Origin: a virus
Reading direction: 5' to 3' (one strand)
Virus record (IMG/VR): IMGVR_UViG_3300020596_000045
Coordinates: 1-42,305 of that record
DNA: 42,305 nucleotides
Made by a program: the position numbers and the translations under genes. The notes beneath the pieces were generated by a model that searched no databases, was not told where the DNA came from, and saw only the letters and a program-made list of their open reading frames with translations. Shown piece after piece: positions 25,821-34,843 of this stretch. Positions within the stretch are counted from its first letter, which is position 1. Every line of letters begins with the position of its first letter.

Positions 25821-27765
25821 AGCACAGAGCTAAGCCGTCGGTCTCGGTCGAGGCGTCGTACTCGTAGTAGAGCGCATAGTCCTTGGCACCATCGAGGGCT
25901 GACGCCGGCGAGTAGCTGCCGTTGGGCGGGCTGGTCGCCGCACTGACGAAGGTACCCGTGGTGACGACCGCGCCGACGGCGATCTCCTTGATGGGCGCGG
26001 AAAGACCGGCGCGGGGCTTGAGCTTCTTCCCCAGACCGAGGACTGAACCATAGCCGATGGCCACGGTAGCAGCAGTACCCTCAGCTGCCGCGAAGACAAC
26101 CGAAGTCACGGTCTTGAAGGCCTTCACGCCCTCCGAGATGGTAGCCGTCTGCGCGACCGTGATGGTCTCGGTCTGGGCATTGCCATTGACATCCGTGCCC
26201 GTAACGAGCGCACTCGCCGGGGCGTCAGCCGGGGTCACACCAGCTGTGGTGAGCGTGACATTGCGAGGGAAGGCAGCGAGAGCCGTCACGCCGCCGGCGA
26301 GGAACGAGCTCACCGTCAGAGGGGCAACTGTGGTCGCAGCAGCAACCTCGAGGCCAGCAGCTGCAGCGGCACCCGGGCCCGTGAACTCCTCGACCACGAC
26401 GGCCGCAAGAGGCGTGAGCGACTTGAGGATGTCGGCGCGCAGGTTGTGAATGGCACCGGACAGACCCGGGCCGGGTTTGATGAGGTGGACGAACTTCTCG
26501 ACCATCGTGCTGAACAGACCTGAACCAATAGATGACATGTGAGAACCCTCAGATAGTTGAAGTGACGCGCCCCCTAACTGGGGCTGTCCGAACTCGTTGA
26601 TGCCCCTGGCTGGGCCTACTGCCCCGTTGCCATAGATCGGGCTCTCGTCGGCCTCTTGCCCCATGACCCCGAGGCCCTTCTTCAGAGCCCGGTACCCGCC
26701 GTAAACACCCAGCCCACCAGCAACCATAGCAGGCAGCTTCCCCTTCCACTTGCCGTCTGCGAGACCTGTTCCTTGCCAAGCCTTCTCAGCTTTGGCAAGC
26801 ATATCTTCTTCAGGAACTGCCGCTGCTTCTTGGGCCCCTGCCTGATGTTGAGCTGCTGGCTGAGCGGCAGGCTGGGGGGCCGGTGGTTGAACCTGCCCTG
26901 CCTGTTGAGGGGCAACAGACGGCTGTGCCTGAGGAGGATGTACCGTGCCTGCCGGAGCTTGAGCTGGTGCTGCCTGCTGCTGAGCAGGGGGCTGAACAGT
27001 CGCTGCAGGAGAAGCCGCCGGAGCAGGTGCTCCTTGAGCCGGAGCTGCTTGAGGAGCTGCCTGCTGGGGGGCATGGGCAGGTTCTGCCTGAGGGGGGTGA
27101 ACCGTACCTGCTGCTTGGGGTGCTGGCTGAGACTGCGGAGCAGCTGGCTCCCTGTAAGGGGACGCGTTCTTAGGGGGATGAACAACCGCAGGTGCGGGCT
27201 TGGGAATGGGGGCCTGACCCATGCCCGCACGCTCGATGTTCGTACCAGCGCGATCGACAGACTGGTTGACTCCAGAGGCTGCGTTGTTCAGATGACCTGT
27301 TACCGCATCGGTCTTCTGCTCAACGTAGTTCTTGGCAGCATCAACCTTCTGACCAGCGTAGTTCTTGGCAGCATCAACTTTGCCCGACATGAAGGCCTTG
27401 GCTTCATCGGTCTTGCGACTGAGAAGACCTGCGCCACTCTGACCTGCGGCAGTCGCCTTGATCTTGATGGTGGTGGGAAGAGCTGCCGCGCCACGACCCA
27501 CACTACCGAGAAGCCTTCCAGGAGCAGAAAGAACAGCGCCGCCCAACCCCTTCGCTGCCGCACCCATCTGCTTGAACGTCGCGGCATCCTTCTCCATGTA
27601 GAAGATGTCTGCGCCGATCTGCTCAGCAAGCTTCACAGCCAGGTCTTCCTGAGGAGCAAGGATGAGATCGGCCACCTGTACAGAGATAGGTCTAGCATCA
27701 GCCAGCTTCTCTCGGAGAAGGTTGCCGGTGCCGTAGGCATCACTGAGCGAGAGAGTCGGGTTCAT
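25819..27765 (-). CDS. large virion protein with Pro/Gln/Ala-rich middle and beta C-terminus
   Basis: The 648-residue protein has an N-terminal helical part, a tandem KVDAAKNY-type repeat near residue 135, a long Pro/Gln/Ala-rich disordered region (about 185-310) with recurring VHPPQA phrases, and a Gly-rich hydrophobic segment. The C-terminal beta domain (GVTPADAPASALVTGTDVNG...TETITVAQ) has the look of phage tail or capsid-surface domains. A second start, ATG 26538, in the same frame has GAGGG seven bases upstream and would yield the last 239 residues alone, much as phages make two products from one gene. ATG 27765 has AAGGAAGAG. Confidence 0.6.
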   Translation of the reverse strand: MNPTLSLSDAYGTGNLLREKLADARPISVQVADLILAPQEDLAVKLAEQIGADIFYMEKDAATFKQMGAAAKGLGGAVLSAPGRLLGSVGRGAAALPTTIKIKATAAGQSGAGLLSRKTDEAKAFMSGKVDAAKNYAGQKVDAAKNYVEQKTDAVTGHLNNAASGVNQSVDRAGTNIERAGMGQAPIPKPAPAVVHPPKNASPYREPAAPQSQPAPQAAGTVHPPQAEPAHAPQQAAPQAAPAQGAPAPAASPAATVQPPAQQQAAPAQAPAGTVHPPQAQPSVAPQQAGQVQPPAPQPAAQPAAQHQAGAQEAAAVPEEDMLAKAEKAWQGTGLADGKWKGKLPAMVAGGLGVYGGYRALKKGLGVMGQEADESPIYGNGAVGPARGINEFGQPQLGGASLQLSEGSHMSSIGSGLFSTMVEKFVHLIKPGPGLSGAIHNLRADILKSLTPLAAVVVEEFTGPGAAAAAGLEVAAATTVAPLTVSSFLAGGVTALAAFPRNVTLTTAGVTPADAPASALVTGTDVNGNAQTETITVAQTATISEGVKAFKTVTSVVFAAAEGTAATVAIGYGSVLGLGKKLKPRAGLSAPIKEIAVGAVVTTGTFVSAATSPPNGSYSPASALDGAKDYALYYEYDASTETDGLALC

Positions 27766-28000
27766 CTCTTCCTTGTAACAGCTTGGGGGGAAACAACATC
27801 AGAATCATGTCGGCCCTGGCTTGAGCTCGACGCTGTTGAGTACGGAGTCTCTTCTGCTCCTCCTCGAGTTCAAAGAGAGCAAGACCAAGGTTTACTTCTT
27901 CATAGGCGGGAAGTGCCCACTCTCCGAGGTGTTCTTCTTGGAGATCATCCCCTTGAGGAAGCCCTCGATCTGTCCCAGGGTCCGATGTACGGTGTTCCAT
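27740..28000 (-). CDS. small helical protein lacking a clear start
   Basis: The end (about 55 residues: YEEVNLGLALFELEEEQKRL... then MILMLFPPKLLQG) looks like a real helical protein and its stop overlaps the start of the next gene. In this frame the only normal start codon is ATG 28000, inside the gene at 27892 and in low-quality sequence. The good part begins right where the upstream gene stops, so a -1 frameshift joining it to that gene (or a base error) is an alternative. Coordinates give the full open frame from ATG 28000. Confidence 0.45.
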   Translation of the reverse strand: MEHRTSDPGTDRGLPQGDDLQEEHLGEWALPAYEEVNLGLALFELEEEQKRLRTQQRRAQARADMILMLFPPKLLQGRDEPDSLAQ

Positions 28001-28371
28001 TGTTCTTGCTGTTCCTGGATGTGGTGCTTCAAAGAGGTGGTGATTCCAACGATACCCTCTTCAGCCTGCGCGAGACGAGCCTCAAGACCGATGAGCCGCT
28101 CGGACAGCCCGGCGGTCTCTTTCTTCGAGGCACGTGAACGAATGGAGCCATCGAACTGATCGAGCTCATCGCGCAGTTCCTTCACTTCCTTTCGCAAGGA
28201 AGCTACTTCTGCATCAAGCCTGGTAGGAAGGGGGGCCACGGCCGCCTCGAGCTTTTCCAGCCGGGACATGACCCCCGACCCGAATCGCCAGAGAGACAGC
28301 GCGGCAGTTCCCAGGCCCGTGATAGCGGCGGGAACAACCTTCTCTGCGATAGTTGAAAGCTCGAAAGACAT
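27892..28371 (-). CDS. membrane-anchored coiled-coil protein
   Basis: The 159-residue protein has a hydrophobic N-terminal segment (about residues 11-33, AAITGLGTAALSLWRF) followed by a long coiled coil (35-150). The topology resembles phage inner-membrane spanins or DUF2730-type proteins, or a tail-assembly component. It lies directly after the tail-tube terminator, and AAGGAG precedes ATG 28371. The end GHFPPMKK is where the next frame begins. Confidence 0.6.
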   Translation of the reverse strand: MSFELSTIAEKVVPAAITGLGTAALSLWRFGSGVMSRLEKLEAAVAPLPTRLDAEVASLRKEVKELRDELDQFDGSIRSRASKKETAGLSERLIGLEARLAQAEEGIVGITTSLKHHIQEQQEQWNTVHRTLGQIEGFLKGMISKKNTSESGHFPPMKK

Positions 28372-28403
28372 TGTGGTTCTCCTTCTAAGACCGAGTACAT
28401 GAC

Positions 28404-28449
28404 AAAGAAAAAGGCTGGTGATGGGGACCTAGTTGACCCACCACCAGCC
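28404..28449 (-). terminator. intrinsic terminator after the tail-tube gene
   Basis: GGCTGGTG (28413-28420) pairs with CACCAGCC (28442-28449), with TGGG/CCCA inside, followed on the minus strand by TTTTTCTTTG. It ends the sheath-tube transcript before the membrane-anchored coiled-coil gene. Confidence 0.85.
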
Positions 28450-28464
28450 CTCTCCCGCATTGTA

Positions 28465-29211
28465 TCAGGCGTTCTGGTCGAAGGTCAGATCTGAACCAGT
28501 GGCATTGTTGGCCGAGCTGTCGATGAGCGAGACGTTGGTGATGGCCACCGGGACGACGCGCTCGAACTGCAGCGAGACCTGCTCCTGGTGGAGGACGCCT
28601 TGGCTGTCTGTCGACCACGAGTGGTTCGGCAGGTAGCAGCTCTCGGCGTACACCGCGCCCAGCGTGTTCTGGTTGGTGTCACGGATGTACACCAGCAGAC
28701 CGATGGGCTGAGCGAAGAGATCGCTCGCCAGGTTCATGTAGATGTTCTCATACCCCGGGGGGATGATCACATTGTGCTTGTTCGGCATGCTGTCCGAGCC
28801 ATCGTTGGAGAACATGCTCGGCACGAGCGTCGGGGAGAGCAGGTCCGAGTAGTAGGCGTACAGGATGCGGAGCAGCGAAGCCCCGTGGTAGTACACCCGA
28901 CCCAAACCGATCTGCCCCATCGTCCGACCGGCGATGAAGTAGCTGCGCTCCGAACCGATCTCGTAGATGCGCGAGAAGTTGCGGTTGTGCGAGAGGCTGA
29001 AGTTCTGCACGACACCGATCGGGAAGACGATGCTGTCAGCCTTGCCGTCCGAGAGGGAGCCCTTGAACGCTGCCGCACCACCGATGTTGTTGAGGCGCGG
29101 GGGGCCAGCCGCAATGAGCGTGCACCCCGCGTTGGCGTAGTTGCCATCCACCAGCCCCGCCTGAACGAAGGCGGAGTGGGGAGACCATTCACTGAAGCTG
29201 CCGTTACCCAT
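28465..29211 (-). CDS. putative tail tube protein
   Basis: The 248-residue protein lies directly after the sheath gene, the usual position of the tube gene in contractile-tail phages. It has the strand-rich content expected: FPIGVVQNFSLSHNRNFSRIYEIGSERSY and a central GRVYYHGASLLRILY segment. It would form stacked rings around the DNA channel inside the sheath. AAGGAG lies before ATG 29211. A strong terminator follows, giving the tube a separate expression step. Confidence 0.75.
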   Translation of the reverse strand: MGNGSFSEWSPHSAFVQAGLVDGNYANAGCTLIAAGPPRLNNIGGAAAFKGSLSDGKADSIVFPIGVVQNFSLSHNRNFSRIYEIGSERSYFIAGRTMGQIGLGRVYYHGASLLRILYAYYSDLLSPTLVPSMFSNDGSDSMPNKHNVIIPPGYENIYMNLASDLFAQPIGLLVYIRDTNQNTLGAVYAESCYLPNHSWSTDSQGVLHQEQVSLQFERVVPVAITNVSLIDSSANNATGSDLTFDQNA

Positions 29212-29238
29212 CTGGTTTCTCCTTCTTCTCGCTCACGA

Positions 29239-32200
29239 TCAAACTTCGAGCGTGACCCTGATGTAGTTGCAGGGGAACGTCGGCTGTACTTGGATGACCA
29301 CCAGGACAGAGTCCGGGGCCGCCGGGTCCTGAATGAGCTCCGACAGGCTCGCGCCGTTGAGGAAGCCGTTGTCGACGAGGAAGGAGAGCAGGCCCTGGAT
29401 GACCTGACCCAGGCTGTCGATGAAGCCGGTCGTGATGTTGAACCGACCGATGAAGCTCCGCAGACCCCGTCGCACGAACTTCGCGGCGTAGTCGATCTGC
29501 TTGTTGATCGAGTCAGTGCGCGTCTCGACCGAGGTCATGTCCGTGGTGAGTGCCATCCGAGAGATGACCGGGGCGCCCTGGGCTTCCTGAACCTGGATGT
29601 CCACACCACCAGCGGCCATCTGGTTGAGATGCTTGGTCGAGTAGGTGTCGTTCGAGCCGATGACCCGGGTGAACCCGGCCACCGGGAAGTTCGTGAACGA
29701 CGTGCTCGGCGACTGCTTGCCGATCATGCCCACGCGAGCCGCTGCCATGTAGAACCCATCGAGGACCTGCTCGAGACCGTTGACGGTCGCGGCGCAGGAG
29801 TCGGGGAAGAGCCTGGTCAGGCGGCGGTTGAGGTAGCTCTCGGCCACCGCAGCGACAGTCTCAACCACGCCGTCCTTGTCGACCGCCCCGTTGGTGAGCG
29901 TCAGTGCCGCGCCGCGGATGCGGACAGCAAAGGTCTCATTGATGAGGGCGCTCGGCAGGGGCGAGTCGTTGAGGTCCGTCTCAGCGTAGAAGTCATCGTC
30001 ATTCGCACCAGCCGAGAAGGCCGTACGGATGGTGACGACCGAACCCGAGATGCTCTCGATCGAGTAGTGCTTGGTGTTGCTGGCGATGTCGAGGAACAGG
30101 CCCGTGGATTCAGCGAAGGTCCCGACAGGGTTGACGCCGGCCGACAGCAGAAGCTGTGCGAGACCGACAACACCCGTGTCGAAGAGCATCCCTGTAGAAC
30201 CCTGGCTGTTACCCGAACCGGAGCACACCAGCTCGTCGAGCTTCTTGGTGGGGACCGCCGGGCAGGTCACCGCGCAGCGCTCGCCCTTCTGGTCAGCCGC
30301 GCTCATCGCCTTCACGTGCTCCGACAAGATACCGATGACAGTCTCGTCATTGGTGAGCGGCGCGATGGCGTAGACCTCGTTGTTCTCGAGGAGCTCGAAG
30401 GCCCGCGTGAACGCTTCGACCGTACCGAAAGGTGCGTCCGCAGCGATCTCGTCGATGCCAAGAGCAGTGATCTGCCCCCCGGGTGCGTTGATCAGCGCGA
30501 GCTGTGACGCCAGGCCCAAGGGGTTGAGGCTCGTCCGAGGAGAGATGAGCGAGTCAACCTCATCGAGGCTCGAGAAGCGCAGCAGCGCAGGCGTTGTAGC
30601 ACTCGCCGAGACGTCCTTACGGACGGCATGGTACGAGAGGTACACCGAGGTCTTCGCACCCGACAGCACATTGCCGTTCGTGTCGCGAAGCACGTTGTGC
30701 TTGATCGTGACCTGGCCATCACCCTCGACGATGAGCTCAGGGGTCGGGCGTGTGGAGCTCGACACCGAGAGGTTCTTCGCCTGGATGAAGTAGAAGTCAC
30801 CGAGGTGCGTGTTCAGGGGCAGCTGCTTGGAGAGCTTCAGCACTGAAGCGTTGCCCGCCACAGCCACCTGCGTGATGCGACCGACCAGCACGCCATCGAC
30901 GTACAGGTCGTCTCCCGACACCGGCTTGTAAGGCGTGCCAGTGAACCTCTCGAAAGAAGCCTCCTGGCCAACCGTCAGACCGAGGTAGGTCGCCGCTTCC
31001 GTACCAGACGCTGCAACGATGAGCAGCTTCACGCCCTTGCCACCCGTGAGCGCACGGATGGAGAGCTTGTCGCCAGTCGCAACTTCAGCCACCGCGATGG
31101 CAGCGAAGGCCACGTTCAGGTTGAGCTTGCCGACGATCGTCGCAGCAGAAGAACCGCTGAGCAGACCCGTGAAGGTCGTCTCCACCTGCACGCCGCCGAC
31201 ATCGATCTTCAGGCTCTTGTTGTTCAGGACCGTGGGGTCCGGAGCCAGACCGGCCGTCAGGCTCACCGTACCGGTCAGCGAAGGGACCAGGCCAAGGGCG
31301 CCAAGAGCCGTACCGCCGACGATCTCGATGACCGCCTCTTCCCCGAGAGGAAGAAGAGAGTCCGTCTCGAGCAAGAGCTTGCCGCCCGAGGTCGAAGCGT
31401 TGAGACCCATGCCCGTGGTGAAGGCATCAAGCAAGGTGTGAACCGTGCCGGGTACCGTCGAGTTAGGGAACGTGAAGGTCTGCTCCTCGTAGCCGTTCGC
31501 CTTGAGGGTGACCGTCTTGTCGATGAAGTCAGCGGGGAAGAACGACCCAAGAGTCGTCAGACCCAGGCAGCTTGCAACCGTCGCGGCAGCCGTGAAGTTC
31601 GCCCCCGTCACCTTGACGAGGGGGGACAGTGCGTCCCCGTTGCCATCATCGATGGTCTGAACGCTGGCTTCACCAGTGCCCAGGGAGTTGCCCGCGCCAA
31701 AGCCCAGGGCCGTTCGCGCATCGTTTGAAGGCGCAACATCAGCCACCACTTCGATGCTCGAGGCAAAGCCAGTGGTTCGCGAGGTGAGACGAAGACCACC
31801 ATCGTTGGTGGCGACCATCTCGCCAAGCCCCTGGTTGATCATCTGCAGCAGGTCTACTGCGTCCACAGGCGTACCGAGGATGACCTGGATGGGGTCATCC
31901 CCATCGATCGAGACGTTCAGGTTCTTGCCGGAAAGAGTACCGCCGCCGCCGTAGAGACCTACGTCCGACAGAAGAGTCGTACCCTCGACACTTCCAGCCG
32001 AGCCCGTGCCACCAGTACGCAGAACCGACTCCGTGCGAGACAGCTCCTTCAGGTTCGTGGCCGCGCCGAGTGCCAGGAAGGCCCTGACGCTGTCGGCCTC
32101 GATGGCCACCTGAGAGAGGTTGCCGCGGGGATCAGGGAAGCTTGCCGTCGGCACCACGCACTTGAGCTGCGAGTACGCCGAGCTACCCGTGTAGAGGAAG

Positions 32201-32700
32201 CCTGCCGTCAGACCAAGGGCCGACAGCACGCTCAAACCCGTGCCAGTCATCACTTCGATGGTCTGGAAGTCTCCCGTGCCCACCGTCTTGACGACGAAGG
32301 CAGTCGTACCGAAGACAACCGCCAGAGCTTCAGTCACGCCAGCCAGAGCGAACGCCCTGTTGATCTGCGCGACCATGGAAGCGGGGGTGATGCTCGAGCC
32401 CGACAGGGTCACCGTGACATCTGGCCCGTGGTTGATCGACAGCACCAGCGTCAGGCCGTCCAGACCGCCGTAGACGGGGGGCGAACCACCCGCTGCGTCA
32501 GCGCTGAACATAGCCGGAAGGCTGATGAGTGAGCTGCTGTTGAGTTGACTGCCGCCCGCCGAAGACGGGACAACAACATCAACGATCTGCCTGCACAGGC
32601 CAACGATGCAGGGCACCAGGGTGGGTACCACAATAGTCGGACTCGTGGTCCTGAACTTCTGAGTAACCTCTACCCCAGGGCGTGCGAGTTCTGCCGCCAT
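29239..32700 (-). CDS. tail sheath protein, unusually large (1153 aa)
   Basis: The N-terminus (RPGVEVTQKF...SPTIVVPTLVPCIVG) and the C-terminal region (AGGVDIQVQEAQGAPVISRM, then a helical end) match the phage tail sheath family, whose rings contract to drive the tube into the host. Typical sheaths are 450-700 residues. The extra length lies between about residues 60 and 570, in four similar beta segments each ending near L-G-L/F-G, of the style of flagellar hook IN-motif repeats. A related single segment occurs in the gene at 37958. AAGGAG precedes ATG 32700. Confidence 0.85.
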   Translation of the reverse strand: MAAELARPGVEVTQKFRTTSPTIVVPTLVPCIVGLCRQIVDVVVPSSAGGSQLNSSSLISLPAMFSADAAGGSPPVYGGLDGLTLVLSINHGPDVTVTLSGSSITPASMVAQINRAFALAGVTEALAVVFGTTAFVVKTVGTGDFQTIEVMTGTGLSVLSALGLTAGFLYTGSSAYSQLKCVVPTASFPDPRGNLSQVAIEADSVRAFLALGAATNLKELSRTESVLRTGGTGSAGSVEGTTLLSDVGLYGGGGTLSGKNLNVSIDGDDPIQVILGTPVDAVDLLQMINQGLGEMVATNDGGLRLTSRTTGFASSIEVVADVAPSNDARTALGFGAGNSLGTGEASVQTIDDGNGDALSPLVKVTGANFTAAATVASCLGLTTLGSFFPADFIDKTVTLKANGYEEQTFTFPNSTVPGTVHTLLDAFTTGMGLNASTSGGKLLLETDSLLPLGEEAVIEIVGGTALGALGLVPSLTGTVSLTAGLAPDPTVLNNKSLKIDVGGVQVETTFTGLLSGSSAATIVGKLNLNVAFAAIAVAEVATGDKLSIRALTGGKGVKLLIVAASGTEAATYLGLTVGQEASFERFTGTPYKPVSGDDLYVDGVLVGRITQVAVAGNASVLKLSKQLPLNTHLGDFYFIQAKNLSVSSSTRPTPELIVEGDGQVTIKHNVLRDTNGNVLSGAKTSVYLSYHAVRKDVSASATTPALLRFSSLDEVDSLISPRTSLNPLGLASQLALINAPGGQITALGIDEIAADAPFGTVEAFTRAFELLENNEVYAIAPLTNDETVIGILSEHVKAMSAADQKGERCAVTCPAVPTKKLDELVCSGSGNSQGSTGMLFDTGVVGLAQLLLSAGVNPVGTFAESTGLFLDIASNTKHYSIESISGSVVTIRTAFSAGANDDDFYAETDLNDSPLPSALINETFAVRIRGAALTLTNGAVDKDGVVETVAAVAESYLNRRLTRLFPDSCAATVNGLEQVLDGFYMAAARVGMIGKQSPSTSFTNFPVAGFTRVIGSNDTYSTKHLNQMAAGGVDIQVQEAQGAPVISRMALTTDMTSVETRTDSINKQIDYAAKFVRRGLRSFIGRFNITTGFIDSLGQVIQGLLSFLVDNGFLNGASLSELIQDPAAPDSVLVVIQVQPTFPCNYIRVTLEV

Positions 32701-32716
32701 TGTGGTCTCCTTTTAG

Positions 32717-33640
32717 TCACACCTTGAACGTACCCGAGACAGAGTCCGACGAAGTCGATTCTTCCACGGTCTCTTGCTCTATGGGAAGAACACCACCAGT
32801 CTTACGAGGCAGAACTAGACGAGAGTTCGGCCTCGCAGGACGTACGGTGAGTGTCTTTGCGGGGTTGCGTGGATCTGGAATCCTGCGCAAACCATCATCG
32901 TTAGAAGTACCCCTAAGGGTGGGATAGGTCTCGTTCTGTTGAAACGAGGGGTTGTGTATCCCAGCCGGGTTGTATTCCTGTTGAACACTTTGTAGAGCAG
33001 CCCTTGCCGCTTGATCGAACTGGATGCCGATGTTCTGAAGGATCTGAGCGGCCAGCGGAGCGACCCTTGTCGTGCGCTGAAACTGGAAGGGGCTCTGGAC
33101 AGAGGTAACGTACCACTCATCCGCTGAATCCCCAGCGACGACAGAGCCAGCAGGAGAAGGAGAAGACACTACAAAGTTTCTTCCTATCTCGAAGAAGCCG
33201 CTTTGCATGAGTAGATCTCGGTGCGCCCAGATCATCTCAGCAATGACCCATGCGAGTTGTTCACTCACCAGGTCAACGCGAGAACAACAGTTGATGCTCA
33301 TCGTGCCAGGCACGAGGATCGTCTTCGTCTTCGCACCAGTGTTGAACTGGTACGAGAGCATGTCGTCGATCCCGAAGTTGTACGACTGCACGGGACCACG
33401 AGTGAAGTTGATGGCGGGGCGTGAGCCGATGCGCCTGAGATGGATCGGGTTCTCGTCTGTGATGACGACCTCGGTCCTCTCTTCATCCTCGTCCCAGTGA
33501 TAGCCGCTGCCAACCGGAGCAGCCTTGAACAGCCCCTGAACGAACGCTGCGTACAACGTGCGTACATGCTGAAGGGGCGTGTACTTGAAGGTGCTAACCG
33601 GAAGTTCATCAACCTCGTTTCCTGGAATCTTCGAGGACAC
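32717..33640 (-). CDS. putative neck / tail-completion protein
   Basis: The 307-residue protein sits directly upstream of the sheath gene. The middle (SYNFGIDDMLSYQF, then RVDLVSEQLAWVIAEMIWAH) looks like a phage neck or tail-completion protein, which joins head and tail; the C-terminus is disordered. The start is GTG 33640 with GAGGAG seven bases upstream inside the preceding gene. The call rests on position and style only. Confidence 0.55.
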   Translation of the reverse strand: MSSKIPGNEVDELPVSTFKYTPLQHVRTLYAAFVQGLFKAAPVGSGYHWDEDEERTEVVITDENPIHLRRIGSRPAINFTRGPVQSYNFGIDDMLSYQFNTGAKTKTILVPGTMSINCCSRVDLVSEQLAWVIAEMIWAHRDLLMQSGFFEIGRNFVVSSPSPAGSVVAGDSADEWYVTSVQSPFQFQRTTRVAPLAAQILQNIGIQFDQAARAALQSVQQEYNPAGIHNPSFQQNETYPTLRGTSNDDGLRRIPDPRNPAKTLTVRPARPNSRLVLPRKTGGVLPIEQETVEESTSSDSVSGTFKV

Positions 33641-33947
33641 GTCTCATCTCCTCCGACTGCCGAGCCTGGTGCAGAGCGTACGCTAGTCCGCTCGCACCAC
33701 CCAGCAGGGGGGCTGCGACCGACAAGTACTTCTTCGGGATGCCAGGGGTTTTGGTGATGTGCCCGTACAGCTTATCAGCCAGATGTGCGCCTCCTGCACC
33801 GGCCAACGTACCGACAGCCATGCCCCCAAGACCCGCCCCAGCGACCTCCAGGTTCTTACGCATGGGGGACTTCTCCTCCACGCCGGCGATCTTGAGCAAG
33901 GACTCTCCGTGTACTGGGAGGTAGTCGAGAAGAAAGGGCAGGCTCAT
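33609..33947 (-). CDS. small Gly-rich protein with two hydrophobic segments
   Basis: The 112-residue protein has two Gly/Ala-rich hydrophobic helices (VAGAGLGGMAVGTLAGAGGA near 35-55 and YLSVAAPLLGGASGLAYALH near 75-95), a glycine-zipper pattern also seen in several virion proteins here. It could pack in a membrane or inside the particle. It overlaps the upstream stop by four bases and the neck gene by 32. No family is recognised. Confidence 0.6.
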   Translation of the reverse strand: MSLPFLLDYLPVHGESLLKIAGVEEKSPMRKNLEVAGAGLGGMAVGTLAGAGGAHLADKLYGHITKTPGIPKKYLSVAAPLLGGASGLAYALHQARQSEEMRRVLEDSRKRG

Positions 33948-34843
33948 TTGTCTGGGTCCGTGTACGTGGTGGGGTACAGGGAGAAGATACCGGGGATCTC
34001 TTCTCGCTCGAACGTCTCGAGGTTCATCGGGTTGGTGAAGTTCCTAGAGGGGCTAAGCGCCAGGTCCTTCAGCTCTTCCTGCAGGTTGATCGGGAAGGCG
34101 TACTCCACGTCTGAGGTGGGGATCTCATGGAGCTGTATCTCGTAGTGAACTGGGCTGCGGCCATGCTCAGTCTGGTTCACCGAGACCACACGCCACCGCT
34201 TGTTCTCCGCCTCGATGACCACATCCCTCGGCTTGAGCGGGCCGAAGTAAGCAACGCGGGCGTTGTTGTTCTGCTGCTGGGTGGGACCCGTGGCCGAGTT
34301 CTGTTCTCCCAGCATATCGTTGGTGTCGATCTGCATCCAGAGCTCGATGGGGCTCAGGTACCCACGGATGAAGCCCGTGTCGAAGCAGGTACGACAGCCT
34401 TGGCAGGTGCGCTTGGCCAGCGTCTTGTTCCACCGGGGGCAGCGCTGACCGAACGTACGAACAGGTAGCAGCCACACCCTGCGCCCTGCAAACTCTCGCA
34501 TCAGCAGCTGGAAGTGACGGCGGAGTTCGAGGGCCATGAGGTCAGCGTCTGGCTGAACATCAACGGGACCGAACTCCTCCGTCTCCTCCGTACTCTTCTT
34601 CGTGACGACGATCTTGTACTGGAGCTGGCGAGACGTGTGGAACGAGGGCTTCTGCCGGTCGAGGAAGAGGTACCTGTCCTCGAACGGAATGCTGATCGCC
34701 TCCCAAGGCCCGGCCATCGACTCCGACCTGAGGACTTGCAGGGTGTAGTCGAGGACATCTTCAGAAGTGTCTTCGATCTCCCACGAGACCTCGTTGTAGT
34801 CGACGTCGAGTGACCGGACCTTGAGTTGGGCGATCTTGAGCAT
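33944..34843 (-). CDS. neck-region protein with Fn3-like domain and Cys cluster
   Basis: The 299-residue protein starts with about 95 residues resembling a fibronectin type III domain (strands, YTLQVLRSESMAGPW and YKIVVTKKS). It then has CPRWNKTLAKRTCQGCRTC (about 142-160), a likely zinc site followed by GFIRGYLSPIELWMQ. The second half is strand-rich. The domain order suggests a structural adaptor in the head-tail junction. It lies between two structural genes. The start overlaps the next upstream stop by one base. Confidence 0.6.
   Translation of the reverse strand: MLKIAQLKVRSLDVDYNEVSWEIEDTSEDVLDYTLQVLRSESMAGPWEAISIPFEDRYLFLDRQKPSFHTSRQLQYKIVVTKKSTEETEEFGPVDVQPDADLMALELRRHFQLLMREFAGRRVWLLPVRTFGQRCPRWNKTLAKRTCQGCRTCFDTGFIRGYLSPIELWMQIDTNDMLGEQNSATGPTQQQNNNARVAYFGPLKPRDVVIEAENKRWRVVSVNQTEHGRSPVHYEIQLHEIPTSDVEYAFPINLQEELKDLALSPSRNFTNPMNLETFEREEIPGIFSLYPTTYTDPDK

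Noticed and set aside
27892-27915. Classic slippery heptamer for -1 frameshifting
   Set aside because: No X-XXY-YYZ sequence occurs at the junction, so any shift there would be atypical.
26656-28137. Plus-strand open frame of 493 codons rich in Cys, Arg and Leu
   Set aside because: Its composition is typical of antisense to Pro/Gln/Ala-rich coding; no ribosome-binding site and no folded-looking domain.
28588-30507. Plus-strand open frame of 639 codons opposite the tail tube and sheath genes
   Set aside because: It is an Arg/Val/Asp-rich antisense shadow of a high-GC gene; the minus-strand frames carry recognisable sheath and tube sequence.
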